A program made the translations under genes and the position numbers. 64,000 nt of DNA from Pseudomonas brassicacearum subsp. brassicacearum (GTDB lineage: Bacteria > Pseudomonadota > Gammaproteobacteria > Pseudomonadales > Pseudomonadaceae): contig NZ_VZPJ01000004.1 of assembly GCF_008801605.1 (NCBI RefSeq), positions 248,001 to 312,000 of the forward strand, written 5' to 3'. Positions within the stretch are counted from its first letter, which is position 1. Each line of letters opens with the position of its first letter. Below the pieces are notes generated by a model. It did not search any database and was not told the origin of the DNA. It was given only the letters and a program-made list of their open reading frames with translations. Shown piece by piece: positions 17,157 through 24,314 of the stretch.

Positions 17157-17760
17157 TGTGGGAGCAAAGCTTGCTCGCGATAGCGGTGAGTCAGTCTGCC
17201 TTGATGTTGAACATGCCTCCGTCATCGCGAGCAAGCTTTGCTCCCACAGTTTGGATCGGTGCCAGCCTGCGATTTCCCGGCCAACACAAATCCCCTGTGG
17301 GAGCAAAGCTTGCTCGCGATAGCAGAGGGACAGCTTGCCACGATGTTGAATCTGCCGCCGTCATCGCGAGCAGGCTCGCTCCCACAATTTGGATCAGTGC
17401 CAGCCTGCGATTGCCCGGCCAACACAAATCCCCTGTGGGAGCAAAGCTTGCTCGCGATAGCGGTGGGTCAGTCTGCTTTGATGTTGAACATGCCTCCGTC
17501 ATCGCGAGCAAGCTTTGCTCCCACAATTTGGATCGGTGCCAGCCTGCGATTTCCCGGCCAACAAAAATCCCCTGTGGGAGCAAAGCTTGCTCGCGATAGC
17601 GGTGGGTCAGTCTGCCTTGATGTTGAACATGCCTCCGTCATCGCGAGCAAGCTTTGCTCCCACAATTTGGATCGGTGCCAGCCTGCGATTTCCCGGCCAA
17701 CACAAATCCCCTGTGGGAGCAAAGCTTGCTCGCGAAGGCGGTGGATCAGTCTACATCCAG
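17157..17760. repeat. Tandem REPIN array, four 138-139 bp units plus a partial fifth
   Basis: Units begin with GTGGGAGCAAAGCTTGCTCG at 17158, 17297, 17435, 17574 and 17713. Each full unit holds a left REP, a 45-nt centre (for example GTCAGTCTGCCTTGATGTTG), a right REP and a fixed spacer containing GCCAGCCTGCGATTTCCCGG. Units 1, 3 and 4 are near-identical, while unit 2 has diverged in the centre and right REP. The fifth stops after its left REP and a changed sequence. The array lies between the converging 3' ends of fecR and pvdQ. The exact period implies tandem duplication of REPIN plus flank rather than independent insertion. Confidence 0.93.
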
Positions 17761-17785
17761 TTTGAATGTGACCGCACACAAGCGG

Positions 17786-20134
17786 CTATTGCGTCGCCAC
17801 CCTGCCCGTCTCATCACGCTCGCGGATAATCAGCGCCTGATAGTGCGGATCGGCCTTGATCTGCTGTTCAGTGAATGGCAGCACACTCCACTGCTTCTGC
17901 GAAAAGGCCTGGGTCTGGTCCGTCGAATACGGCGATGCCGGGTCGCTGGAGAGGGAGAATGCCAACAATCCCAGGGCCTGCGGACCTTTGCCGTCAAACG
18001 TCACCACTTGCAGATAGCTGGTCCCGCTGACCACTTCCCGCTTGCCGTTCGCCCCGGGCACACTCTGGATCGCGTTGTAGATGCCCAGCTCCCCGGGACC
18101 GCCGTGAATCGGTGTCTGGCGGCTGCCGCTGCTGGCCACCTGGACGTCTTGCCATTGGCTGTTCTTCGACAACCCGGCGACCTTCACCGCCTCCACCGAA
18201 GCCAGCATGGCATCGCGCACGGCCTTGAGTACTGCCGGCCGCTCGACCGCCAGGCCACGCGGGGTGTGTTGCGGATCTTTGGGATCGAAGGCGACGCGCC
18301 ATGAATCAGGTACCGCCTGCAACCGGTCCATGATGTGCTGGAAATGCACGAACCCCAGGCCGCTATTCAGGCCGGCCTTGCGATCCCAGGCCTCGAGGCT
18401 GGCACAAGCCTCGACCAATGCCGAAGCATCGGCCCCCAGGTCACCGGCGCACACGCCGAGCAGGTCCGGCATCACCTGGTCAGCCAGATAAACCTGGTCG
18501 TCCATGACCATGCGCTGCAAATCCTCCACCTTCACCGGCCCGTTCTTGGCCAACTGGCCCATCCGGTCCAGTGCAAAACGCGCCCGCAGTCCCAGCGGCT
18601 GACCTTGCTGGCTGATCAACGGGGAGTAACCGGACAGCGGCTGCGCAGGGTTGACCATCCAGGCCGAATCGTTGGAGTTCTGCACATAATCACGGCGCAG
18701 CAACTGCGGAAGCCTGTCGGCGGCATAGATGCCTTTTTGCACGGCTTTGGAATCGATGCCCCAGGCACACTCGCTGCGAGAGCCATCCAGCACGATCAGT
18801 CTCAACCCGGCCCGGGGATCGCTGCACCGGGCCAGTTTGTCGGCGTCGACGTTCGGCACCACCGACACGTTCATGTAAAGGCTTTGCCCCTGGTCGTCCA
18901 CCGCCAGGGTATTGACCCAGGGAATGCCCTGAATCTTATGGACGGCGTCCTGCAGATCCTTGAGCGTGACCGCCTTGTTCATGGCGTACCACTGGGCCAG
19001 CACGCGATCGTTTTCCAGGTTCGCGTCCCGCAGGCTGTAGGCGAACCGGTTATCCCAGTCCAGCCGGCCAGGCCATTGCACGATCGGGCCGAACTGTGAG
19101 CCATAGACCACTCGGGAGACCGTCTGCACCTGGCCGTCAGGTTGCTTGACGTCTACCGCGACCGTTTGCTGGCTCATCGGCACAGACTTGCCGTCGAGCA
19201 GATAGCGGGTCGGGTCCTTCGGATCGAGTTGCAGGCGGTACAGGGTGAAGTGTTTCGAGCTGTCGACGGTGTGGGTCCAGGCCAGGTGCTGGCTGAAACC
19301 GATGTTGATCATCGGCAGACCTGGCAGCGCCGCGCCCATGACGTCCAGCTTGCCGGGAATGGTCAGGTGCATCTGGTAGAAACGCATGCCGCCTACCCAC
19401 GGAAAATGCGGGTTCGCCAGCAACATCCCACGGCCATTGAACGAGCGCTCGCTGCCGATGGCCAACGCATTGCTGCCGCGCTCCAGGGCAAAACGCTGCT
19501 GCCGGGTTGCGGCGGCCGCGAAACCGGTGACCGGGGTGCCCGCGAGTGCGGTCGCCTGGGGCGGTTGCGCGCCGGCCAGGGCCTCGGCGAACTGGCCGAC
19601 GCCCCCTTCCACCAACAGCCGGCGGGTCAACTTGACCAGGTCCAGCGCCGTGATCGGCCGTACCCATTCGCTGGCACATTGTTCGGGCAGGCCTTTGGCC
19701 TTGCGTTCGACCAGCGCACGGTTGTAACCCGCCACGTAGCCTTCGACCAGTTGTTGCACCTGGGGCGTCTGGGCCTGCCAGAAACCGGAAACCGCTTGTG
19801 GCGTGTTGAGCCAACTGAAGAACAGATCGCTGACGCGGTTCTCCCGCTGCTCGAGCGTGACCTGCTCCGGCCCGAAATAGCGCGAGCGCTGGGCGTTGAC
19901 CGTGACGATCTCATTGGCCAGCAGGCACAGGTTGTCCTGGGCGTAGGCGTAGCCGATGCCATAACCCAGCCCACGTTCATCCTGCGCCCGGATATGCGGT
20001 ACGCCAAAACGGGTGCGACGGATCTCGGCACTGGCCTGCTGCCCATCGTCCTGCGCATTGACCACGGGGCTGAGCCCGAAGGCGATCCCCAGAAAAGCGC
20101 CTGCGAGGCCAACCCTCGATAACTGCCCGGACAT
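17786..20134 (-). CDS. pvdQ: Acyl-homoserine-lactone acylase / pyoverdine maturation acylase
   Basis: 782 residues from ATG 20134 with AGGAG upstream; a GTG four codons earlier lies directly against that ribosome binding site. An N-terminal signal peptide ends near LSPVVNA. It is an Ntn-hydrolase of the penicillin-acylase family: RTRFGVPHIRAQD at the start of the alpha chain, then the autocleavage junction G220-S221 in ERGSNALAIGSERS, where S221 becomes the nucleophile. The chain continues with LLANPHFPW and QNSNDSAWMVNPAQPLSG of the family. PvdQ removes the fatty acyl tail from the pyoverdine precursor in the periplasm and can cleave long-chain acyl-homoserine lactones. A candidate PvdS box lies upstream. 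Confidence 0.92.
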   Translation of the reverse strand: MSGQLSRVGLAGAFLGIAFGLSPVVNAQDDGQQASAEIRRTRFGVPHIRAQDERGLGYGIGYAYAQDNLCLLANEIVTVNAQRSRYFGPEQVTLEQRENRVSDLFFSWLNTPQAVSGFWQAQTPQVQQLVEGYVAGYNRALVERKAKGLPEQCASEWVRPITALDLVKLTRRLLVEGGVGQFAEALAGAQPPQATALAGTPVTGFAAAATRQQRFALERGSNALAIGSERSFNGRGMLLANPHFPWVGGMRFYQMHLTIPGKLDVMGAALPGLPMINIGFSQHLAWTHTVDSSKHFTLYRLQLDPKDPTRYLLDGKSVPMSQQTVAVDVKQPDGQVQTVSRVVYGSQFGPIVQWPGRLDWDNRFAYSLRDANLENDRVLAQWYAMNKAVTLKDLQDAVHKIQGIPWVNTLAVDDQGQSLYMNVSVVPNVDADKLARCSDPRAGLRLIVLDGSRSECAWGIDSKAVQKGIYAADRLPQLLRRDYVQNSNDSAWMVNPAQPLSGYSPLISQQGQPLGLRARFALDRMGQLAKNGPVKVEDLQRMVMDDQVYLADQVMPDLLGVCAGDLGADASALVEACASLEAWDRKAGLNSGLGFVHFQHIMDRLQAVPDSWRVAFDPKDPQHTPRGLAVERPAVLKAVRDAMLASVEAVKVAGLSKNSQWQDVQVASSGSRQTPIHGGPGELGIYNAIQSVPGANGKREVVSGTSYLQVVTFDGKGPQALGLLAFSLSSDPASPYSTDQTQAFSQKQWSVLPFTEQQIKADPHYQALIIRERDETGRVATQ

Positions 20135-20260
20135 TCTCACGTTCACTCCTGATGAAAACTTCAGAAACCAGGACGGCTACCGGTGCGACAGAAGACAAAC
20201 ACTCGGCCCGCCTGGGAAATCACATGCCGCGTGCTGAACCGGAATGTGCCTACCTTGAAA

Positions 20261-20284
20261 ACGAACCGGATGAAAAAAAATTAA
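20261..20284 (-). promoter_or_regulatory. Candidate PvdS (iron-starvation) promoter box for pvdQ
   Basis: On the minus strand TTAAT (20284-20280) is followed by exactly 16 nt and CGT (20263-20261). The iron-starvation box recognised by PvdS is TAAAT-N16-CGT, so the match is 7 of 8 fixed positions with correct spacing. It lies about 127 bp before the pvdQ start. This is a pattern match only. Confidence 0.45.
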
Positions 20285-20430
20285 TGGCTGGCGGCCTTTT
20301 GAAAGCGAGGGTTTGACGCAGCAAGGGCATTTTTTTCACATCATGGCCCTCATGATTGTGCGTCCTCGTTCGTCCTATTACAGGAGAGTATCCGTGACCT
20401 TTTCTGATCAGGCTGGTAAGGAGTTTTTGC

Positions 20431-20811
20431 ATGCGTAACGCGCAACTGCCCATGGAGGGCAAGCCAAGGGCGACCGGCGTCTCGCTGAACGCCCCCCACC
20501 GTGTATTCGACAGGCCGGCGGAACGAGGCGGCAATGACCACATCAGGCGCTTGCTCAAGAGCTTCGGGCTCAGGACCAGCCTGATTCGTCTCAAAGTCAT
20601 CGACGCGCTGCTCAAGGCCGCCCACGAAAACCGCAGCCTGGGCGTGCGCGGGGTGCACAGCCAGTTGTTGGGGCTGGACATTCCATTGTCCTTTCTCAGC
20701 GTGCGCGAGGTTTTGAAGCGCCTGTGCAGCGAGGGCGTCGTCACCCTCAATCCGGATAAAAGCTACTGCCTGCACCCCAGTGCGATGGCCGTGCTCCAGG
20801 CCGAGGATTGA
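20431..20811 (+). CDS. Small Fur-type winged-helix regulator (lacks metal-binding domain)
   Basis: 126 residues. The segment IRRLLKSFGLRTSLIRLKVIDALL...RGVHSQLLGLDIPLSFLSVREVLKRLCSEGVVTL matches the Fur winged-helix DNA-binding domain (compare GLKVTLPRLKIL and LATVYRVLNQF of Fur). The C-terminal dimerisation/metal domain with its His-rich HHDH motif is absent. Start: ATG with AAGGAG at 8-nt spacing. It is divergent from pvdQ; as I recall, PA2384 of P. aeruginosa, an iron-related regulator, is likewise adjacent to pvdQ (PA2385). Its first 30 residues look disordered. DNA binding is inferred from fold only. Confidence 0.75.
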   Translation: MRNAQLPMEGKPRATGVSLNAPHRVFDRPAERGGNDHIRRLLKSFGLRTSLIRLKVIDALLKAAHENRSLGVRGVHSQLLGLDIPLSFLSVREVLKRLCSEGVVTLNPDKSYCLHPSAMAVLQAED

Positions 20812-20820
20812 AGCCGTCGC

Positions 20821-21009
20821 TCAGGACTTGACCTTGCGCCGCATCACGCCGTTGATCACCACCACGATGACCGCCACGGCAATGGCGATGTATTGAAACA
20901 GCTGCTCGCTGATCATGCCCTTGCCCTGCATCCACGACAGTCCAAGCATGATTGCCAGGACGACGAGGACGATCAGAATCGAGTATTTCAAACGTTGCGA
21001 ATGAGTCAT
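20821..21009 (-). CDS. Small two-helix membrane protein (hypothetical)
   Basis: 62 residues from ATG 21009 (MTHSQRLKYS), preceded by AGGAAG at 8 nt; a longer frame upstream reads unlike a protein. Two hydrophobic segments, YSILIVLVVLAIMLGLSWM and QLFQYIAIAVAVIVVVING, are separated by a short polar loop, and the tail is basic (VMRRKVKS). This predicts an inner-membrane hairpin with cytoplasmic ends. No family function is recognised. It is convergent with the Fur-like gene, only 9 bp away, so the two 3' ends nearly touch. Confidence 0.7.
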   Translation of the reverse strand: MTHSQRLKYSILIVLVVLAIMLGLSWMQGKGMISEQLFQYIAIAVAVIVVVINGVMRRKVKS

Positions 21010-21296
21010 TTGCCAGCTTCCTGAAGTGATTCCCCTCTGCATCGCATTTGCATCTCGGCACTGCTTCACCTTTTTCGTTGCGCGATGCAAGCAGGACCCT
21101 ATGGTACAGCCCTCGCGCATTTTCGCGCGACTGTAGTCGTAGGCATTGACGACCTGCTTTCATCGGGCACCGGATTATTAAGCAGCCGCCGTAAATACCT
21201 TCTGAAGGATTCATCCTACAAAAAAAGTTCCGTTTTCCCTCGCTCATACAGGGGAAGTCGCCTTACGACCGTGGACGTCACCAACGTAATCTCGAA

Positions 21297-21316
21297 AAAG
21301 AAGTGATTTCTTCTTT
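21297..21316. promoter_or_regulatory. Inverted repeat before the LuxC/LuxE cluster
   Basis: Perfect 7-bp arms AAAGAAG (21297-21303) and CTTCTTT (21310-21316) around a 6-nt centre, 23 bp before the MFS start. It could be an operator or a leader hairpin. It is A/T-rich and short, so chance cannot be excluded. Confidence 0.3.
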
Positions 21317-21339
21317 CCGAAAGCCAGCGTTGGAAACCC

Positions 21340-22575
21340 ATGCAAAATCAGCCGATCATTTTTTCGTCCACTCGCCTGGCAGGCTTCTGCCTGGCAATCG
21401 CCGTTTTTGAACTCCTTACCTATATGGCCAGCGACCTGGTCATGCCCGCCATGCTCATGGTGACCCGGGATCTGGATGCATCCGCCGATCAAATTCCCTA
21501 CGCATTCAACTTGTACCTGTTGGGCGGCATCCTGTTGCCATGGCTGATCGGCCCACTGTCGGATCGCCATGGACGGCGCCCATTCATGCTGGTCGGGTGC
21601 GCCGGATTCGTGCTGGCTTGCGCGGCGATCACCCAGGTCACCAGCATGCAAGGTTTCAATGGGCTGCGCTTGATCCAGGGGATGGGGTTGGGTTTTGTGA
21701 TCGCGGTCAGCTATCCGGCCATTCAAGAGGTCTTTTGCGAGTCTACTGCGGTGAAAGTCATGGCGTTGTTGGGCAACCTGGCCCTTCTCTCGCCCCTTTT
21801 GGGACCGTTGGCTGGGGGGATGCTGCTGCAATGGCTGTCCTGGCGTGAGCTGTTCATGTTGCTGACCGGCCTCGGGATGTTGAGCTGGCTAGCCTTGTGG
21901 TGGTTCATGCCGAGAAATAGCGACGCGACTCGACTCCCCGATAACACTCCGACTACCCAACCACTCGACATGCGTTCGCTGGTCCGGCGATACGGCGCGC
22001 TACTGGGCCATGTGGGGTTCATGTCGGCCAGCGTCGCGCTAGGGTTGATGAGCCTGCCGCTGATTGCCTGGATCGGCCTGTCTCCGCTGCTGTTGATCCA
22101 GGGCCAGGGCCTTTCTCCATTGCTCTACGGTATCTGGCAGATTCCGGTTTTCTCGGCAGTCATCCTCGGCAATCTGATGCTCAACGCCCTGGTGGAGCGA
22201 GTCGGCGTGCGTCGGGTGGTCGGCTACAGCCTGCTGCCCTTCTGTACCGGCCTGATCGCTTTGGTCGTTGCCAGTCAATTCGATCTATCGCTTGCCGTAC
22301 TGGTCAGTGCCCTGTCGCTGTACGCGATCGGGCTCGGCATGGGCAACGCCGCGCTTTACCGACTGGCGCTGTTCACCAGCGACGACAGTAAAGGGCTGGT
22401 CTCGGCCATGGTCGGAATGATTTCGATCGCGGTGATGAGCGCGGCGAGCTCGCTGCTGGCGCTGCTGGGCGCCGGGGCGAGCCTGGAATCCTTCGCGTTG
22501 ATGGTCGGCATCGCCGGCCTCGGTTGCTTGATTGCATTGCGCCTGTTTTCGGCACAACCCGCCGCTCACGTCTGA
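21340..22575 (+). CDS. MFS drug/metabolite exporter, MdfA/Bcr-type
   Basis: 411 residues with about 12 predicted helices. The first helix carries a membrane acidic residue in FELLTYMASDLVMPAM, matching MdfA, where an acidic residue in helix 1 couples proton and drug movement. Motif A-like GPLSDRHGRRPFML follows helix 2, and the segment LRLIQGMGLGFVIAVSYPAIQEVF matches motif C region of MdfA. Start ATG with TTGGA upstream. It opens a gene run with luxE-, luxC/ligase-, ligase- and GNAT-type genes, and probably exports the cluster product or confers self-resistance. Confidence 0.88.
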   Translation: MQNQPIIFSSTRLAGFCLAIAVFELLTYMASDLVMPAMLMVTRDLDASADQIPYAFNLYLLGGILLPWLIGPLSDRHGRRPFMLVGCAGFVLACAAITQVTSMQGFNGLRLIQGMGLGFVIAVSYPAIQEVFCESTAVKVMALLGNLALLSPLLGPLAGGMLLQWLSWRELFMLLTGLGMLSWLALWWFMPRNSDATRLPDNTPTTQPLDMRSLVRRYGALLGHVGFMSASVALGLMSLPLIAWIGLSPLLLIQGQGLSPLLYGIWQIPVFSAVILGNLMLNALVERVGVRRVVGYSLLPFCTGLIALVVASQFDLSLAVLVSALSLYAIGLGMGNAALYRLALFTSDDSKGLVSAMVGMISIAVMSAASSLLALLGAGASLESFALMVGIAGLGCLIALRLFSAQPAAHV

Positions 22576-22600
22576 ATTTGCCTGCCCTGAGGACTACCTG

Positions 22601-23728
22601 ATGACTCACTTTCCCCATGCCGATGCGCTGTGCGCATTGCCCCAGCCCTATGGCTACGATTCGGTGCCGCCGGGACTGTTCGATAAAGCCATGGCTGAAA
22701 TCAGCCGGTTTCATTGTCAGCACACGCCCGGTTATGAACCTTGGCTCAACGCCAACGGGTTATGCGTCAATGACTTGGAGCATCTGACTGACTGGGCGCG
22801 ACTGCCGCCCATCTACGCCAGCTATTTCAAGCAAAGATTGCTGCTCAGCCCTACCGCTGAAAACGCACTCGAACTCACCTCCTCCGGCACCAGCGGCCAG
22901 AAAAGTCGTATGCGCTATGACGAGCGCAGCATGATGGCGGCCCAAGGTATGGTGGCGAAAATCTTCGAACACTACGGCTGGTCCACGCCTGATTCGCCCT
23001 GCAATTATCTTCTCTTCAGCCACGAGCCCGAAGCGGCCAACCAACTCGGCACGGCATACACCGATCAATTCCTGTGTCGCTTCGCGCCGGCCAATCGCGT
23101 TGCCTACGCCTTGCGTCGCACCGGAAAAGGTCATGAATTCGATGTGTTCGGCGTGATCAGCGCCCTGCAATCCTTCGCCGAAGAAGGCCTGCCGGTGCGG
23201 ATCTTCGGTTTTCCGGCATTGTTATGGCACGTACTTGAACGCATGCAGCAAACCGCTGTACAGGACCTGAAGCTTGCCCAAGGATCACTCGTCTTCCTGG
23301 GGGGCGGTTGGAAGAAGCAGGCTGCCCAGGAAATCCCTCGCCATCAGGTCTACGCACGCATCACCCGGCAGTTGGGCATCGAGGCCCATCGGTGCCGCGA
23401 CGGCTACGGCGCGGTCGAGCACGCGGTGCCTTACATCGAATGTGAACAGCATCGGTTCCACGTACCGGTCTACTCGAAAATCTTCGTGCGCCACCCCAAG
23501 GACTTCAGTGTCCAGCCGCTGGGCGAGCCAGGGTTGCTGTCGTTCGTCTCGCCCTACATCTCATCCAGTCCGGCGCACGCCGTGGTGATGAGCGACCTGG
23601 CGACGCTGCATCCGGCCGATTGCGAGTGCGGCCTGCCAACCGAGTGGTTCGAATTGCACGGGCGCGCCGGCACCAGTGCCAGCCGAAGCTGCGCCATGGC
23701 CGCCGCCGAATTGATCAAGGAAAACTGA
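22601..23728 (+). CDS. LuxE-type acyl-protein synthetase
   Basis: 375 residues from ATG 22601 with TGAGGA upstream; an in-frame start 23 codons earlier overlaps the MFS gene. The adenylate-forming signature is ELTSSGTSGQKSRM (about 95-110), and LGGGWKKQ and YGAVEHAVPYIEC suit the LuxE family. Cys364 sits 11 residues from the C terminus (SRSCAMAAAEL). In Vibrio harveyi LuxE the acyl-carrying residue is also Cys364, and the overall length agrees. LuxE activates a carboxylic acid as acyl-AMP, takes the acyl group on this Cys and hands it to LuxC for reduction to an aldehyde. No luxA/luxB is present, so the role is biosynthetic, not light. Confidence 0.88.
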   Translation: MTHFPHADALCALPQPYGYDSVPPGLFDKAMAEISRFHCQHTPGYEPWLNANGLCVNDLEHLTDWARLPPIYASYFKQRLLLSPTAENALELTSSGTSGQKSRMRYDERSMMAAQGMVAKIFEHYGWSTPDSPCNYLLFSHEPEAANQLGTAYTDQFLCRFAPANRVAYALRRTGKGHEFDVFGVISALQSFAEEGLPVRIFGFPALLWHVLERMQQTAVQDLKLAQGSLVFLGGGWKKQAAQEIPRHQVYARITRQLGIEAHRCRDGYGAVEHAVPYIECEQHRFHVPVYSKIFVRHPKDFSVQPLGEPGLLSFVSPYISSSPAHAVVMSDLATLHPADCECGLPTEWFELHGRAGTSASRSCAMAAAELIKEN

Positions 23729-23729
23729 T

Positions 23730-24314
23730 ATGTATCTCATCAACGGTCAACTGAGCGCCGAATTGACGCTCGATGCAGCACTTGAACGCCTGCAGGCGCA
23801 ACTGCCCGCCCTCCTGGACTGCCCGCCCCGCATCGAAGAGGTGCTCGATTGCGCAGACGCGTTCGTACAAATGCTGCAGATGTCCGACCAAAACCCAATG
23901 CTCGACGAGGAACAGCGTCAGGCGCTGATTGCCTTCTGTGGCCGCACCCACCTGGGCCTCAAGCTTGAGCGGGAACTGGGTTCGGCCCCACGCTCGTTGC
24001 GGCGGATCGATTACGGCGATGGCCCGTTCGAAAGTTGGCAGCCCCTGGGGCTTGTGGTGCATGTGACGCCGGGCAACTCACCCTTGTTGGGATTCTGCGC
24101 GGCGCTTGAAGGCCTGTTGGCGGGTAACGTGAACTGGCTGCGCCCCAGTACTCGTGACGGCGATCTCACGGCGCGACTACTTGGCTGTATTGCCCGTGCC
24201 CTCCCACGAAACCGGTCGCCTTTTCGCGCTGGCACAGGGCATCAGCGCCTGGGGCGGCGAAACAGCCCTGACAGCGTTACGCGAACAGGTTCCAAGTGGC
24301 TGTCGCTGGATTGA
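23730..24314 (+). pseudogene. LuxC-type acyl reductase, N-terminal part (reading frame broken by +1 shift near 24200)
   Basis: The frame starts 1 bp after the luxE stop and encodes about 158 LuxC-like residues, including WQPLGLVVHVTPGNSPLLGF and LLAGNVNWLRPSTRDGDL, the nucleotide-binding region of the ALDH-like fold. LuxC-like sequence then stops. From about 24205 the reading continues in the +1 frame with HETGRLFALAQGISAW. The present tail (PRNRSPFRAGTGH...) is not LuxC-like. The run CCCTCCC at 24199-24205 is the likely site of the extra base. It may be a real inactivating mutation, a population variant or an assembly error. Confidence 0.75.

Noticed and set aside
17157..17760. CRISPR array
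   Set aside because: Repeat and spacer both recur and contain REP palindromes; spacers are not unique and no cas genes are near.
17171..17779. Several frames inside the repeat region with repeated peptide units
   Set aside because: They are translations of REP elements (repeated SKLCSH/GASLLAR-like units), not genes.
24199..24205. Programmed +1 frameshift as an explanation for the luxC break
   Set aside because: No slow or stop codon follows the heptamer and the in-frame codons are not a known slippery pair. Mutation or assembly error is simpler.
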